A stretch of DNA of 64,000 nucleotides from Leifsonia psychrotolerans (GCF_013410665.1 NZ_JACCFM010000001.1:1116001-1180000), one strand, 5' to 3'; numbered from the stretch's first letter, positions 19,367 to 28,333 are shown. Translations and numbers: made by a program. Notes: generated from the letters alone by a model not told the origin.

Positions 19367-20881
19367 TCACTGAACGTCGTCGTCGACCCAATCGAACGTC
19401 TTGGTGACAGCCTTCTTCCAACTGCGCAGCTGCCGCTCACGTTCTTCCGTTGACATGTTCGGGGTCCACCGGCTGTCTTCCTGCCAATTCGCACGCAGGT
19501 CATCGAGGTCGTGCCAGAACCCCACCGCGAGGCCGGCCGCGTAGGCCGCACCGAGGGCCGTGGTCTCAGCGACGACGGGCCGCACGACAGGCACGCCGAG
19601 GATGTCGGCCTGGAACTGCATGAGAAGGTTGTTGGCAATCATGCCGCCATCAACCTTGATCTCGGTCAGAGGAACGCCTGAATCGGCGTTCACGGCGTCG
19701 ATGACCTCGCGGGTCTGGAACGCTGTCGCCTCCAGCACGGCGCGTGCGATATGACCCTTATTGACGAAACGGGTGAGCCCCACAAGAGCACCGCGGGCAT
19801 CCGAGCGCCAGTACGGCGCGAACAGACCCGAAAATGCCGGCACGAAGTAGGCGCCACCGTTGTCGTCGACGGTGCGTGCCAACGCTTCAATATCGCCGGC
19901 AGAGTCGATAATGCCGAGGTTGTCACGCAACCACTGGACGAGCGACCCGGTGACGGCGATGGAGCCCTCCAACGCATAGTGCGGTGCGGCGGACCCGAGC
20001 TTGTAGCCGAGAGTGGTCAGGAGTCCATTCTTCGAGTGAACGATCTCTTCGCCCGTGTTGAAAATCAGGAAGTTGCCGGTGCCGTAGGTGTTTTTGGCCT
20101 CACCCTGGTCGAACGCGGCTTGGCCGAACGTTGCGGCCTGCTGGTCACCGAGGATCCCCGCAACAGGCACTTCCCGCAGCAGGCTATTCGGCTCAGCTTC
20201 CCCATACACTTCCGACGATGAACGAATCTCGGGAAGCATTGAACGGGGAACATTGAACGCAGCAAGAATCTCGTCATCCCACTGAAGCGTCTCCAAGTCC
20301 ATGAACATGGTGCGGGAGGCGTTGGTGACATCCGTTGCATGCACCCCACCATTCACCCCGCCGGTGAGATTCCAGAGCACCCACGAGTCCGTTGTTCCGA
20401 AGAGAAGGTCGCCAGCCTCAGCCTTCGCTCGGGCGCCCTCGACGTTCTCAAGAATCCAGACGATCTTGGTGCCCGAGAAATATGTGGCCAAGGGGAGGCC
20501 CACCTGGGCTTTGAACCGCTCGATGCCTCCGTCGGCGGCGAGGCGGTCGACGATCGGTTGGGTGCGGGTGTCCTGCCACACGATGGCGTTGTAGACGGGC
20601 ACGCCCGTCGTCTTATCCCACACCACCGCCGTCTCTCGCTGGTTGGTGATTCCGATCGCCGCGATGTCATGCCGGGTGATGTTCGCTTGAGACAGCGCCT
20701 TACCAATCACTTCCCGGGTGTTATTCCATATTTCTGCGGGGTCATGTTCTACCCAGCCCGCATGGGGAAAGATTTGCTCGTGTTCGAGTTGGCCGGACGA
20801 GACGATCGATCCGGACCGGTCGAACACGATCGCGCGGGAACTTGTCGTTCCCTGGTCGATCGCGAGGATGTAGTCAGCCAT
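19367..20881 (-). CDS. glpK: glycerol kinase
   Basis: 504-aa FGGY-family kinase that makes glycerol 3-phosphate from glycerol and ATP. The N-terminal phosphate loop is [15 protein letters not shown]; the substrate segments QTGE-type [16 protein letters not shown] and YGTGNFL are present. ATG 20881 follows AAGGGAGCT. It diverges over 167 bases from dhaKLM, which suggests shared control of three-carbon polyol use. No glycerol facilitator or GlpD is in the window. Confidence 0.95.
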   Translation of the reverse strand: MADYILAIDQGTTSSRAIVFDRSGSIVSSGQLEHEQIFPHAGWVEHDPAEIWNNTREVIGKALSQANITRHDIAAIGITNQRETAVVWDKTTGVPVYNAIVWQDTRTQPIVDRLAADGGIERFKAQVGLPLATYFSGTKIVWILENVEGARAKAEAGDLLFGTTDSWVLWNLTGGVNGGVHATDVTNASRTMFMDLETLQWDDEILAAFNVPRSMLPEIRSSSEVYGEAEPNSLLREVPVAGILGDQQAATFGQAAFDQGEAKNTYGTGNFLIFNTGEEIVHSKNGLLTTLGYKLGSAAPHYALEGSIAVTGSLVQWLRDNLGIIDSAGDIEALARTVDDNGGAYFVPAFSGLFAPYWRSDARGALVGLTRFVNKGHIARAVLEATAFQTREVIDAVNADSGVPLTEIKVDGGMIANNLLMQFQADILGVPVVRPVVAETTALGAAYAAGLAVGFWHDLDDLRANWQEDSRWTPNMSTEERERQLRSWKKAVTKTFDWVDDDVQ

Positions 20882-21048
20882 CTTGAGCTCCCTTGAAGAA
20901 TGTGCGGCAGGCTATATGGGATAAGCAACCACACACTAACCCCGCGGCTCAGACAGCGGAATAGCAGCGCCGGAATGGCGCACGGTCTTACCGCCCGGGA
21001 TGCCTAGGCGTAGTTTGGAGCCAGGAGCTCCTGATAGAACGGACAGTC

Positions 21049-22050
21049 ATGAAGAAACTCATCAATGATCCGAAGAACGTAGTTGCCGAAGCCGTAGCGG
21101 GATTCCAGGCCGCCCATCCCGACCTGGTGCGAGTGTCGCAGGAACCGACTTACATCGTTCGACGCGATGCGCCTGTTGCGGGCAAAGTGGGCATCGTCAG
21201 CGGTGGCGGCAGCGGCCACGAACCGCTGCATGCTGGATTCGTCGGCGTTGGCATGCTGGATGCTGCTGTACCGGGCCCCGTGTTCACCTCGCCGACGCCC
21301 GATCCCATTCTTGCCGCGACACAGGCCGTGAACGGGGGAGCCGGGGTGCTCCACATCGTCAAGAACTACACGGGCGACGTGCTCAACTTCGAGACGGCCG
21401 CCGACCTCGCCGCTGCAGAGGACATTGAGGTCCGCGCCGTCATCATCACCGACGACGTGGCGGTCAAGGATTCGCTGTACACCGCGGGACGCCGGGGGGT
21501 GGCGGGCACAGTGCTCGTCGAAAAGATCGCCGGGGCAGCCGCCGAACGGGGCGACGACCTCGCGTCTGTGGTGCGAATTGCCGAGAAGGTCAACGCCAAC
21601 GTGCGCACGATGGGGGTGGCCTTGACTCCCTGCGTGGTTCCGCACGCGGGGGAGCCGAGCTTCACCTTGGCTGAGGATGAGATCGAGATAGGAATCGGTA
21701 TCCACGGTGAGCCCGGACGCGAACGCATCAAACTGGAACCGGCGGATGCCATCGTCGACCGCCTCCTGGATGCCATCCTCACGGACCTGCCGTTTGCGAG
21801 TGGCGACACGGTTCTGTTGCTCGTCAACGGCATGGGCGGTACCCCGCTGATTGAGCTGTACATTATCTTTCGACGGGCGGCAGAAGTTCTCGCTGCAGCC
21901 GGCATCGACGTCACCCGGCGTTTGGTCGGCAACTTCACAACCTCTCTGGAGATGCAGGGGGCCTCAGTGACCCTGCTCAAGCTTGATGAGGAACTCACTG
22001 AGTTGTGGGACGCCCCGGTTGAGACCGCGGCACTGCGGTGGGGAAGATAG
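21049..22050 (+). CDS. dhaK: PEP-dependent dihydroxyacetone kinase, subunit DhaK
   Basis: 333-aa substrate-binding subunit. Dihydroxyacetone is bound covalently to the His in GIHGEPG (about residue 219); [15 protein letters not shown] and the KNYTGD segment shape the active site. Together with DhaL and DhaM it forms the PTS-driven kinase. The ATG follows GAACGGACAG. The three genes dhaK-dhaL-dhaM are almost contiguous (7-base gap, then a 4-base overlap). Confidence 0.95.
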   Translation: MKKLINDPKNVVAEAVAGFQAAHPDLVRVSQEPTYIVRRDAPVAGKVGIVSGGGSGHEPLHAGFVGVGMLDAAVPGPVFTSPTPDPILAATQAVNGGAGVLHIVKNYTGDVLNFETAADLAAAEDIEVRAVIITDDVAVKDSLYTAGRRGVAGTVLVEKIAGAAAERGDDLASVVRIAEKVNANVRTMGVALTPCVVPHAGEPSFTLAEDEIEIGIGIHGEPGRERIKLEPADAIVDRLLDAILTDLPFASGDTVLLLVNGMGGTPLIELYIIFRRAAEVLAAAGIDVTRRLVGNFTTSLEMQGASVTLLKLDEELTELWDAPVETAALRWGR

Positions 22051-22057
22051 AGGATAG

Positions 22058-22696
22058 ATGATGAGTCTCGGCGGCGACTGGGCACGGGCCTGGATTACAC
22101 TCAGCGCACAAAAGATCAGCGAACATCGGGCCGCGCTGAACACGCTCGACCGCGATATCGGCGATGGCGATCACGGAGAAAACCTCGATCGGGGCTTTCA
22201 AGCGGTGCTACCACAGCTTGACGCTTTGCCGGCGGATGCAACGCCGGCCGATGTCTTCAAGCTCGTGGCGACCACGCTGATCTCGACGGTCGGCGGGGCC
22301 GCCGGACCGCTCTACGGCACCGCGTTCCTCAAAGGTTCGGTTCGCATTGCCGGCCTTACGGTGCTTGATGGCCAAGCGATTGTCGACCTTCTTGCCGCCG
22401 CCCGCGATGGAGTTGTGCTTCGCGGAAAGGCCGAGGCCGGCGACAAGACGATGGTGGATGCCTGGACCCCTGCAGTCGATGCGGCCGCCCGCTCTCACGC
22501 CTCCGGCGCGACGCCAACGGCGATCCTGATCGCTGCCGCCGACGCGGCCTCGGCTGGAGCGCTCGACACCGAGTCGTGGATTGCCCGTAAGGGTCGGGCG
22601 AGCTATCTCGGGGAGCGTGCGATCGGCCATCGCGATCCAGGTGCTGAATCCTCCGCGCTGATCTTGCATGCCGCTGCTGAAAGCGCCAACTCATGA
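22058..22696 (+). CDS. dhaL: PEP-dependent dihydroxyacetone kinase, ADP-binding subunit DhaL
   Basis: 212-aa all-helical subunit that holds ADP as a fixed cofactor and passes phosphate to dihydroxyacetone on DhaK. The Mg-ADP motif DIGDGDHGENLDRGF, the lid GGAAGPLYG and the C-terminal HRDPGAESSALIL are present. ATG 22058 follows GAGGATAG; ATG 22061 is an alternative. The frame overlaps the dhaM start by 4 bases. Confidence 0.94.
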   Translation: MMSLGGDWARAWITLSAQKISEHRAALNTLDRDIGDGDHGENLDRGFQAVLPQLDALPADATPADVFKLVATTLISTVGGAAGPLYGTAFLKGSVRIAGLTVLDGQAIVDLLAAARDGVVLRGKAEAGDKTMVDAWTPAVDAAARSHASGATPTAILIAAADAASAGALDTESWIARKGRASYLGERAIGHRDPGAESSALILHAAAESANS

Positions 22697-23397
22697 CGAG
22701 CGCTACCGATGCCGACTCGAAATCCGGACGCGTCGGCCTGGTCTTCGTCTCGCACAGCGCTCAAATCGCTGACGGTCTCGTCGAGTTGGCACGCCAGATG
22801 GCACCTCAGACCACGCTTGTTTCAGCCGGCGGCACAGCAGACGGTGAGCTCGGCACAAGCTTCGACCGTGTTCTTGCCGCTGTATCAGCAGCGGACACCG
22901 GCGCCGGGGTCGTGATCCTGGGCGATCTCGGCTCCGCCTATTTGACGGCAGAAACCGCTCGAGATTTTCTCGACCCCCTTCTGGCCGCACGCGTCGTAAT
23001 AGTTGACGCGGCGCTGGTCGAAGGCGGTGTTGCCGCGGCAGTAGCGGCTGAAAGCGGGGGAGACCTTGAGGCAGTTGTGGCAGCCGCGAGAACGGCATCG
23101 GTGTCCACACCCAGTTCGACTGAAGCGCCACCCTCCGAGCAGAAAGTGAGCCGCACAGTCACCCTTCGCAACCGGGACGGGCTCCATGCCCGGCCTGCCG
23201 CAGAATTCGTCAAGCTCGCCACCACGTTTACCGCCCGGGTGACGGTGAACGGAACCGACGCGAAGAGCCTTCTGGGAATCATGGCGCTTGGTCTGACCCA
23301 GGGCACCCAGGTCGAGCTCGCCTCCGCTGACCCCGGTGGCACCGACGCCGTCACGGCTTTGGCTGCGCTCATCGAATCAGGATTCGGCGAAGCCTGA
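22693..23397 (+). CDS. dhaM: dihydroxyacetone kinase phosphotransfer subunit DhaM (EIIA-HPr fusion)
   Basis: 234-aa phosphoryl donor to DhaL. The N-terminal EIIA-mannose-type domain has active His21 in FVSHSAQ. A Ser/Pro-rich linker follows (about residues 135-150), then an HPr domain with phospho-His at about 165 in DGLHARPAA. There is no EI-like third domain as in E. coli DhaM, so a separate enzyme I (ptsI) must phosphorylate it; none is in this window. Confidence 0.93.
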   Translation: MTSATDADSKSGRVGLVFVSHSAQIADGLVELARQMAPQTTLVSAGGTADGELGTSFDRVLAAVSAADTGAGVVILGDLGSAYLTAETARDFLDPLLAARVVIVDAALVEGGVAAAVAAESGGDLEAVVAAARTASVSTPSSTEAPPSEQKVSRTVTLRNRDGLHARPAAEFVKLATTFTARVTVNGTDAKSLLGIMALGLTQGTQVELASADPGGTDAVTALAALIESGFGEA

Positions 23398-23460
23398 TTG
23401 CTGGCGTTGACGCAGAAAGATTTCTGCGCGGCCAGCCTGATGCGGCGTAGGGTGTGCAAC

Positions 23461-23775
23461 ATGGTAGAGGACAGAAAGTCCCGCGCAGCCGGGACATACG
23501 CGCACCTTTTTGAATGGGTCGAGGACAAATTGCGACCGGCCTTTGAGAACCCGCCGGCTGGTATCTACGAGGCGACCACGATCAGCAACCTCTCGGTGTG
23601 CCCGATCTGCGGTCACTCGATGCAGGAACACACGATCGATCACTCGAGCCAGAACACGCTTCTGATCTGTCCGGGTCCGCCAGTCACGGCCGGAGACCGC
23701 GACGTCTTCAAGCGGGTGAATGAGTTCGGTATGGTCATCAACGCCGACGCGAAGCCGGATCCCACAGCCGAATAG
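23461..23775 (+). CDS. small conserved hypothetical protein with CxxC
   Basis: 104-aa soluble protein I cannot name. It has an N-terminal basic/aromatic stretch (GTYAHLFEWVEDKLRPAFE), a CPICGHSMQEH motif and a later Cys in LLICPGPP, so it may bind a metal with Cys/His ligands. ATG 23461 is preferred over the TTG at 23398 next to the dhaM stop; TAGGGTG upstream is a weak RBS. It lies 63 bases after dhaM in the same direction, with no terminator between them. Confidence 0.65.
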   Translation: MVEDRKSRAAGTYAHLFEWVEDKLRPAFENPPAGIYEATTISNLSVCPICGHSMQEHTIDHSSQNTLLICPGPPVTAGDRDVFKRVNEFGMVINADAKPDPTAE

Positions 23776-23847
23776 TCACTGCCTGGAGTGCGACCATATC
23801 GATACGCGGGGGGAGGCGATTCCCGTACCCAACACACACAAGCTGAC

Positions 23848-23944
23848 ATAATGTGCATTATCGGACACAGTGCGGAAAGTATCAGAAAGTGGATTTCTTA
23901 CTTCCGACACAGGCGGGAACTGGGCTAGCGTTGGTGCCCAACGC
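23848..23944 (+). promoter_or_regulatory. repeat-rich control region upstream of the HdeD-like gene
   Basis: Within the non-coding 23776-24000 stretch there is a perfect palindrome (ATAATG TG CATTAT, 23848-23861), an imperfect inverted repeat from CGGAAAGTA (23873) to TACTTCCG (23906), direct repeats GACACAGTGCGG / GACACAGGCGG, and a 7-bp hairpin (23928-23944). TAGCGT at 23926-23931 is a candidate -10 with TTCCGA-like -35 inside the inverted repeat. Binding proteins are unknown. Confidence 0.35.
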
Positions 23945-24000
23945 ACAGCGGTAACGCCGTGATACGCAGCACCGATCACGATCGACCGAGGGGAACGACG

Positions 24001-24597
24001 ATGTCCAACGGAATCACGGTATTTGATCTCACAATCGACTCAGCGCGGCTGACCAAATCAGAAGTCATGTGGATTCGGATCGCAATCGCACTGAGCGGAA
24101 TTCTCGCAATCGTTCTCGCGGTCCTGATGCTGACCTGGCCGCAAAAAACTGTCGCCATCGTTGCCGTACTGTTCGGCGTGTACTTTCTCGTCACCGGAAT
24201 CTTCCGGGTGGCCCGGGGCATCTTCGCAGCCGGCACAAGCGCCGGCGTTCGGGTGCTCGCGATTCTTCTGGGGGTGCTGCTCATCGTTGCCGGCATCGTG
24301 ACAATCAGAAACCCGTTGAACTCACTGGTGGTGCTGGCGATGATCATCGGAATCTCGTGGATCATCGAAGGAATCGCGGCAATCGTTGAAACCGCCAGCG
24401 ACTCGAGCCGCTGGTTCGGAATCGTATTCGGGATTATCAGTGTGCTCGCCGGAATCGTCGTACTGATCTCGCCGCTGGAGTCAATCAATGTACTCGTCGT
24501 GATCGGCGGAATTTTTCTGCTGATTTCCGGCGTGATCCAGCTTGTGCAGGCCTTCACCTTCGGCCGTGCGCTCAAGCGGCTCGCCGGCGCCTCCTAA
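24001..24597 (+). CDS. HdeD-like membrane protein (DUF308)
   Basis: 198-aa integral membrane protein with six hydrophobic helices in three DUF308 hairpin repeats, each turning at short basic segments. The HdeD family is linked to acid resistance in E. coli; the role in Actinobacteria is not established. ATG 24001 follows AGGGGAACGACG. It has its own intricate upstream region and a bidirectional terminator behind it. Confidence 0.8.
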   Translation: MSNGITVFDLTIDSARLTKSEVMWIRIAIALSGILAIVLAVLMLTWPQKTVAIVAVLFGVYFLVTGIFRVARGIFAAGTSAGVRVLAILLGVLLIVAGIVTIRNPLNSLVVLAMIIGISWIIEGIAAIVETASDSSRWFGIVFGIISVLAGIVVLISPLESINVLVVIGGIFLLISGVIQLVQAFTFGRALKRLAGAS

Positions 24598-24610
24598 CTC
24601 TTGACATAAT

Positions 24611-24643
24611 GCGCAGGGCGCCCCTCAGCGGAGCGCCCTGCGC
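24611..24643. terminator. bidirectional terminator
   Basis: An 11-bp GC-rich stem (GCGCAGGGCGC / GCGCCCTGCGC) with an 11-base loop lies between the convergent HdeD-like and SDR genes. On the minus strand it is followed by ATTATGTCAAG. Confidence 0.7.
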
Positions 24644-24662
24644 GTGCATTCCGGAGCGACGG

Positions 24663-25424
24663 TTACGCGCCAAATCCTGAAACATCGCCGACGTAGCGCG
24701 TGTTGCCTGCCGGAACCGGCTCCACCGCGGCGAGTGCAATTTCGGCCGCGAATTCGCTGACGTTGTAGAGACGGCCGGCCGACTCTTTACGGAGGCTCAG
24801 CGCGCCGGGATTCGACCGCTCCAACAGTGTTGCGGTGATGGTGCCCTCGATCATGTCGCCGGAGACCACCACGAATTCGATCCCCTTCGCCGCCAGCTCG
24901 GGGATGAGCGCACGCAATGCGTCCTCCCCCGCCCGCTTGCTGCGCGCGACGGGCTCGTACTCCGGCATGGTCGGCGTGGTTTCAATAAAGTGAGCCTGGT
25001 GGCTGGTCACGAAGACGACGCGAGCTCCCTCACCAAGAAGTGGCAGGGCGCTGCGCAGCACGGCGACCTGAGCGTCGCGATTGAGCTGCATCGCATAGTC
25101 GGCCGCCATGCCACTCTCCATGCCACCCGACGCGTTCATCACCAGGATGTCCAGGCCGCCGAATTCGGTCTCGATGACGCTGAGCATGCTGCGCACTGAC
25201 TCGGCGTCGGTCAGGTCGGCACCGACGGTCAGTGCCGTTCCACCGGCCGCACGAATCGCATTGGCCAGCTTGACGGCACGTGCCTCCTTATTACGGAAGT
25301 TGATGACGACCTGCGCGCCCGCCTCGGCAAAGTAGCCGACCGTATCGGCGCCGATCCCCCGGGATGAACCGGTGACGAGTACACGCTTGCCCTCGAGTGT
25401 TCCTGCTGCAAGTGGATTGGTCAC
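24663..25424 (-). CDS. short-chain dehydrogenase/reductase-like protein, atypical active site
   Basis: 253-aa Rossmann-fold SDR. The cofactor motif TGSSRGIG and the NASGG segment are intact. The catalytic YxxxK is altered: the Lys is in ARSKRAGEDAL, but the residue four positions before it is Val, and the nearest Tyr is seven before it. A Ser is present in VTSHQAHF. The protein may use a shifted Tyr or may not be a classical oxidoreductase. GTG 25424 follows GAGGAGT. It stands alone between a terminator and the divergent nfeD gene. Confidence 0.75.
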   Translation of the reverse strand: MTNPLAAGTLEGKRVLVTGSSRGIGADTVGYFAEAGAQVVINFRNKEARAVKLANAIRAAGGTALTVGADLTDAESVRSMLSVIETEFGGLDILVMNASGGMESGMAADYAMQLNRDAQVAVLRSALPLLGEGARVVFVTSHQAHFIETTPTMPEYEPVARSKRAGEDALRALIPELAAKGIEFVVVSGDMIEGTITATLLERSNPGALSLRKESAGRLYNVSEFAAEIALAAVEPVPAGNTRYVGDVSGFGA

Positions 25425-25533
25425 ACGTACTCCTCAAAATAGATCGGGTTCAACAAAACGACACTACCAATGAAGCCCGTTGATCCCATCGTGCACCTGC
25501 TAGCGTCAGAAGAGAATTGAGAAGAGGGGGCCC

Positions 25534-26007
25534 ATGGAGACGTTCATTTCGGACTACGGCTGGATCATCTGGCTCGCGCTTATTTTGGTCTTTGTGACGG
25601 TCGAGATGGTGACCCTGGAACTGACGTTCTTCATGATCGCTCTCGGCAGCCTGGGCGGCCTGCTCTCGGGCTTGCTCAACGCACCCTGGTGGCTGCAGCT
25701 GATCATCGCCGTCGGCGTCTCCCTCTTGCTGCTGCTCGCCATCCGTCCGCCGTTGCTCAGGGCTCTGAAACGCGGCGGAGACCCCAGCAAGACCAACGTG
25801 GACGCCCTGCTCGGCCTCGGTGGGCGAGTTGTGCTCTCCATCACCGAGACCGGTGGTCAGGTACAGCTTGACAACGGCGAAACCTGGACCGCTCGCCTCT
25901 CCCCCGCGACCCCCTCGCGGACGGTCGAACCGGGAGAGACGATTACCGTAGCTGAAATCGATGGAGCGACGGCAATCGTCGTTCCCACTGAAAGGACGTC
26001 ATCATGA
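25534..26007 (+). CDS. NfeD-like membrane protein
   Basis: 157-aa short NfeD protein with an N-terminal pair of membrane hairpins (about residues 8-70) and a C-terminal OB-fold domain (LGLGGRVVLSITETGGQVQLDNGETW). Such proteins work as partners of SPFH/stomatin scaffolds. The stop overlaps the following SPFH start (ATGA), which is the usual nfeD-SPFH operon. ATG 25534 follows GAAGAGGGGG. Confidence 0.85.
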   Translation: METFISDYGWIIWLALILVFVTVEMVTLELTFFMIALGSLGGLLSGLLNAPWWLQLIIAVGVSLLLLLAIRPPLLRALKRGGDPSKTNVDALLGLGGRVVLSITETGGQVQLDNGETWTARLSPATPSRTVEPGETITVAEIDGATAIVVPTERTSS

Positions 26008-26963
26008 CCGACACCGGCTCAATCGTTTTGCTCGTCGTCGTCGTTCTCGTCGTTCTGGCCCTCGTGGCATTCCTGATCGTCGCGCTCTTTAAGACCGTGC
26101 GCATCATTCCCCAGGCCAGCGCCGGCGTCGTGGAGCGACTCGGTCGCTATCACAAGACGCTCATGCCGGGCCTGAACATGCTTATTCCTTTCGTCGACCG
26201 ACTTCGTCCGCTGATCGACATGCGTGAACAGGTTGTCTCGTTTCCTCCGCAACCGGTCATCACCGAAGATAACTTGGTGGTCTCGATCGACACCGTCGTC
26301 TACTTCCAGGTGACGGATGCCCGCGCAGCGACATACGAGATCGCCAACTATCTGGGTGCCGTCGAACAGCTCACTACGACCACGCTGCGCAACGTGGTCG
26401 GCGGGCTGAATCTCGAAGAGGCCCTGACCAGCCGAGACAACATCAACGGACAGTTGCGCATCGTTCTTGACGAAGCAACCGGAAAATGGGGAATTCGCGT
26501 CGGCCGTGTGGAACTCAAGGCTATCGACCCGCCTCACTCCATCCAGGATTCGATGGAAAAGCAGATGCGGGCCGAGCGTGACCGGCGTGCCCTCATCTTG
26601 ACCGCAGAGGGTACGAAGCAGTCTGCAATCCTCACGGCAGAGGGCGCCCGGCAGGCCGCGATCCTCTCGGCCGAGGGTGACGCCAAAGCCGCGGTGTTGC
26701 GTGCACAGGGCGAGGCAGAGGCCATCACCACCGTGTTCAAGGCGATCCACGACGGCGACGCCGACCCGAAGCTCCTGGCCTACCAGTACCTATTGACCCT
26801 GCCGAAACTGGCCGAGGGCAGCGCCAACAAGCTCTGGGTCATCCCCAGCGAGTTCACCGAGGCGATGAAGGGTATCGGCCAGGCTTTTGGCACGAAGGGA
26901 GCCCCGGGCGCTGGAGGCCCCGCTGCTGGACCGGCCTCCGCTCCCCCGTTCCAGCAGGGCTAA
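26004..26963 (+). CDS. SPFH/stomatin-family protein
   Basis: 319-aa prohibitin/stomatin homologue, with an N-terminal membrane helix (about residues 6-30), an SPFH domain beginning SAGVVERLGRYHKTLMPGLN, then an Ala/Glu-rich coiled coil built of ILTAEG repeats (residues ~195-235) and a Gly/Ala/Pro tail. Such proteins oligomerise at the membrane. It is translationally coupled to nfeD. A second SPFH protein without NfeD lies at 51345-52190. Confidence 0.9.
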   Translation: MTDTGSIVLLVVVVLVVLALVAFLIVALFKTVRIIPQASAGVVERLGRYHKTLMPGLNMLIPFVDRLRPLIDMREQVVSFPPQPVITEDNLVVSIDTVVYFQVTDARAATYEIANYLGAVEQLTTTTLRNVVGGLNLEEALTSRDNINGQLRIVLDEATGKWGIRVGRVELKAIDPPHSIQDSMEKQMRAERDRRALILTAEGTKQSAILTAEGARQAAILSAEGDAKAAVLRAQGEAEAITTVFKAIHDGDADPKLLAYQYLLTLPKLAEGSANKLWVIPSEFTEAMKGIGQAFGTKGAPGAGGPAAGPASAPPFQQG

Positions 26964-26970
26964 AGTCCCC

Positions 26971-27738
26971 ATGTCAGCGGGCTCACGCTCCGCCTTCTTC
27001 TCATCCCCGCGACCGCGCGTCTTCGCGCATCGAGGACTCGCGCTGGAGGCCCCCGAAAACACGCTGCTTGCGTTCGCGAACGCCCTCTCAACAGGTGTCG
27101 GTTATCTCGAAACGGATGTACACGTCAGCCAGGACGGCGTGGCCGTGCTCAGCCATGACCCTGATTTACAGCGTCTCGCGGGACGCGCCGTCCGTGTCAA
27201 CCAGATGACCATGTCAGAGCTTCGCCGCATCACCCTGGGTGCCGGACAATCATTCTGTTCGCTCGCCGACGCCCTCAGCGCTTTCCCGCACGCACGATTC
27301 AACCTCGACATCAAAGTCGCCGGCGCCGCGGTTCCTGCCGCGCGAGCCATACTCGACGCTCGCGCGACAGACCGTGTGTTGATCGGCTCGTTCTCCGAAA
27401 GCAATCGGGTTTCCGCCGTCGAGTTGCTGCCCGGCGTCGCCACCTCGGCGTCGACAGCCATCTTGCAGCGAGTTCTCGCCGCCAGCTCGCTCGGAACGGC
27501 CCGTCAACTTCGGCGCATTCTGAGCGATGTTCAGGCGGTGCAGGTTCCTGAGCAGGTCAAGTTCCTGAGAATCGTCACACCTCGCTTTGTGCGGGTGATG
27601 CACGCCGCCGGAGTGGAGGTACACGTGTGGACTGTGAACGATCCCCACGCAATGACACGACTTCTAAACCTCGGGGTCGACGGCATCATGACAGACCGCT
27701 GTGACATTGCGCGGGCCGTGATCGCAGCCCATTCCTGA
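26971..27738 (+). CDS. glycerophosphodiester phosphodiesterase
   Basis: 255-aa TIM-barrel GDPD that hydrolyses glycerophosphodiesters to glycerol 3-phosphate and an alcohol. Metal and catalytic motifs are AHRGLALEAPENT, ETDVHVSQDG, SHDPDLQR and the C-terminal WTVNDPHAM...GVDGIMTD. ATG 26971 was chosen because the frame upstream of it overlaps the SPFH gene and lacks domain sequence. No signal peptide, so it is probably cytoplasmic. It sits 7 bases after the SPFH stop. Confidence 0.88.
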   Translation: MSAGSRSAFFSSPRPRVFAHRGLALEAPENTLLAFANALSTGVGYLETDVHVSQDGVAVLSHDPDLQRLAGRAVRVNQMTMSELRRITLGAGQSFCSLADALSAFPHARFNLDIKVAGAAVPAARAILDARATDRVLIGSFSESNRVSAVELLPGVATSASTAILQRVLAASSLGTARQLRRILSDVQAVQVPEQVKFLRIVTPRFVRVMHAAGVEVHVWTVNDPHAMTRLLNLGVDGIMTDRCDIARAVIAAHS

Positions 27739-27764
27739 GAGTTGGCTCCACAAAGTCGTGTAAC

Positions 27765-27792
27765 GGAAAGATAACGCCCAGCTAGATGGGTT
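27765..27792 (+). promoter_or_regulatory. possible ECF-sigma-type promoter of rbpA
   Basis: GGAAAG at 27765-27770 and GGTT at 27789-27792 are spaced roughly like the GGAAT-N18-GTT consensus used by SigR/SigE-type sigma factors; rbpA is SigR-controlled in Streptomyces. The spacing is one or two bases long, so this is a weak call. TAGAAC at 27793-27798 could belong to a housekeeping promoter instead. Confidence 0.3.
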
Positions 27793-27828
27793 AGAACTAG
27801 AAGTTGCATCGCGAGAGGAGACCACACG

Positions 27829-28194
27829 ATGGCGGATCGCAGTTTGCGTGGAATGAGATTAGGCGCACAAAGCCTTCAGACCGAAGAGGGTGTCACCTTT
27901 TCCCCACGTGCCAGTTACACCTACCTGTGCGCGACATGCGGACAGGAAACAGTCATGATCTTTTCTGCCGACGCGGAAGCTCCCGATGAATGGGAGTGCA
28001 AGCATTGCGCGCACGTCGCGACGCGCCTGGTCGATTCGAAGCCGGTGATCGTCGATCACTCCGATGAAAAGATTGCGCGTACGCCATGGGACATGCTGTT
28101 GGAGCGTCGCACTGTGCCCGAGCTCGAGGAGCTCCTCGAAGAACGATTGGCCTTCCTGCGGGCCCGGCGCGGACAACGAAAAGTCGGCGCCTGA
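27829..28194 (+). CDS. rbpA: RNA polymerase-binding protein RbpA
   Basis: 121-aa actinobacterial transcription activator that binds the principal sigma factor and the beta subunit and stabilises the open complex. The central zinc-binding core has CATCGQE and CKHCAHVA; the C-terminal sigma-interacting helix follows RTPWDMLLERRTVPELEELLEERLA. The ATG follows GAGAGGAG. It is convergent with lnt, across a tandem repeat and a perfect palindrome. Confidence 0.95.
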   Translation: MADRSLRGMRLGAQSLQTEEGVTFSPRASYTYLCATCGQETVMIFSADAEAPDEWECKHCAHVATRLVDSKPVIVDHSDEKIARTPWDMLLERRTVPELEELLEERLAFLRARRGQRKVGA

Positions 28195-28220
28195 CGGGAG
28201 ACAGGCCCGATCTTCGTTCA

Positions 28221-28292
28221 GCACTGTATGCGCTTAGCACTGTATGCGTTTAGCACTGTATGCGTTTAGCACTGTATGCGTTTAGCACTGTA
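28221..28292. repeat. 16-bp tandem repeat, 4.5 copies
   Basis: The unit GCACTGTATGCGTTTA is repeated at 28221, 28237, 28253 and 28269 with a half copy at 28285; only the first copy differs (one base, GCGCTTA). It lies between the rbpA stop and the shared terminator. Near-identity suggests recent expansion by slippage. Confidence 0.9.
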
Positions 28293-28303
28293 CGGACCGG
28301 ATC

Positions 28304-28333
28304 AAGCCACGCGATATCGCGTGGCTTTCTCCG
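28304..28333. terminator. palindromic bidirectional terminator between rbpA and lnt
   Basis: A perfect 24-base palindrome with arms AAGCCACGCGAT / ATCGCGTGGCTT ends in TTTCT on the plus strand and has an A-rich side for the other strand. It serves the convergent rbpA and lnt genes. Confidence 0.75.

Noticed and set aside
23398..23460. N-terminal extension of the small CxxC protein from a TTG at the dhaM stop
   Set aside because: The ATG at 23461 begins the more protein-like part; the extension has no RBS and low plausibility.
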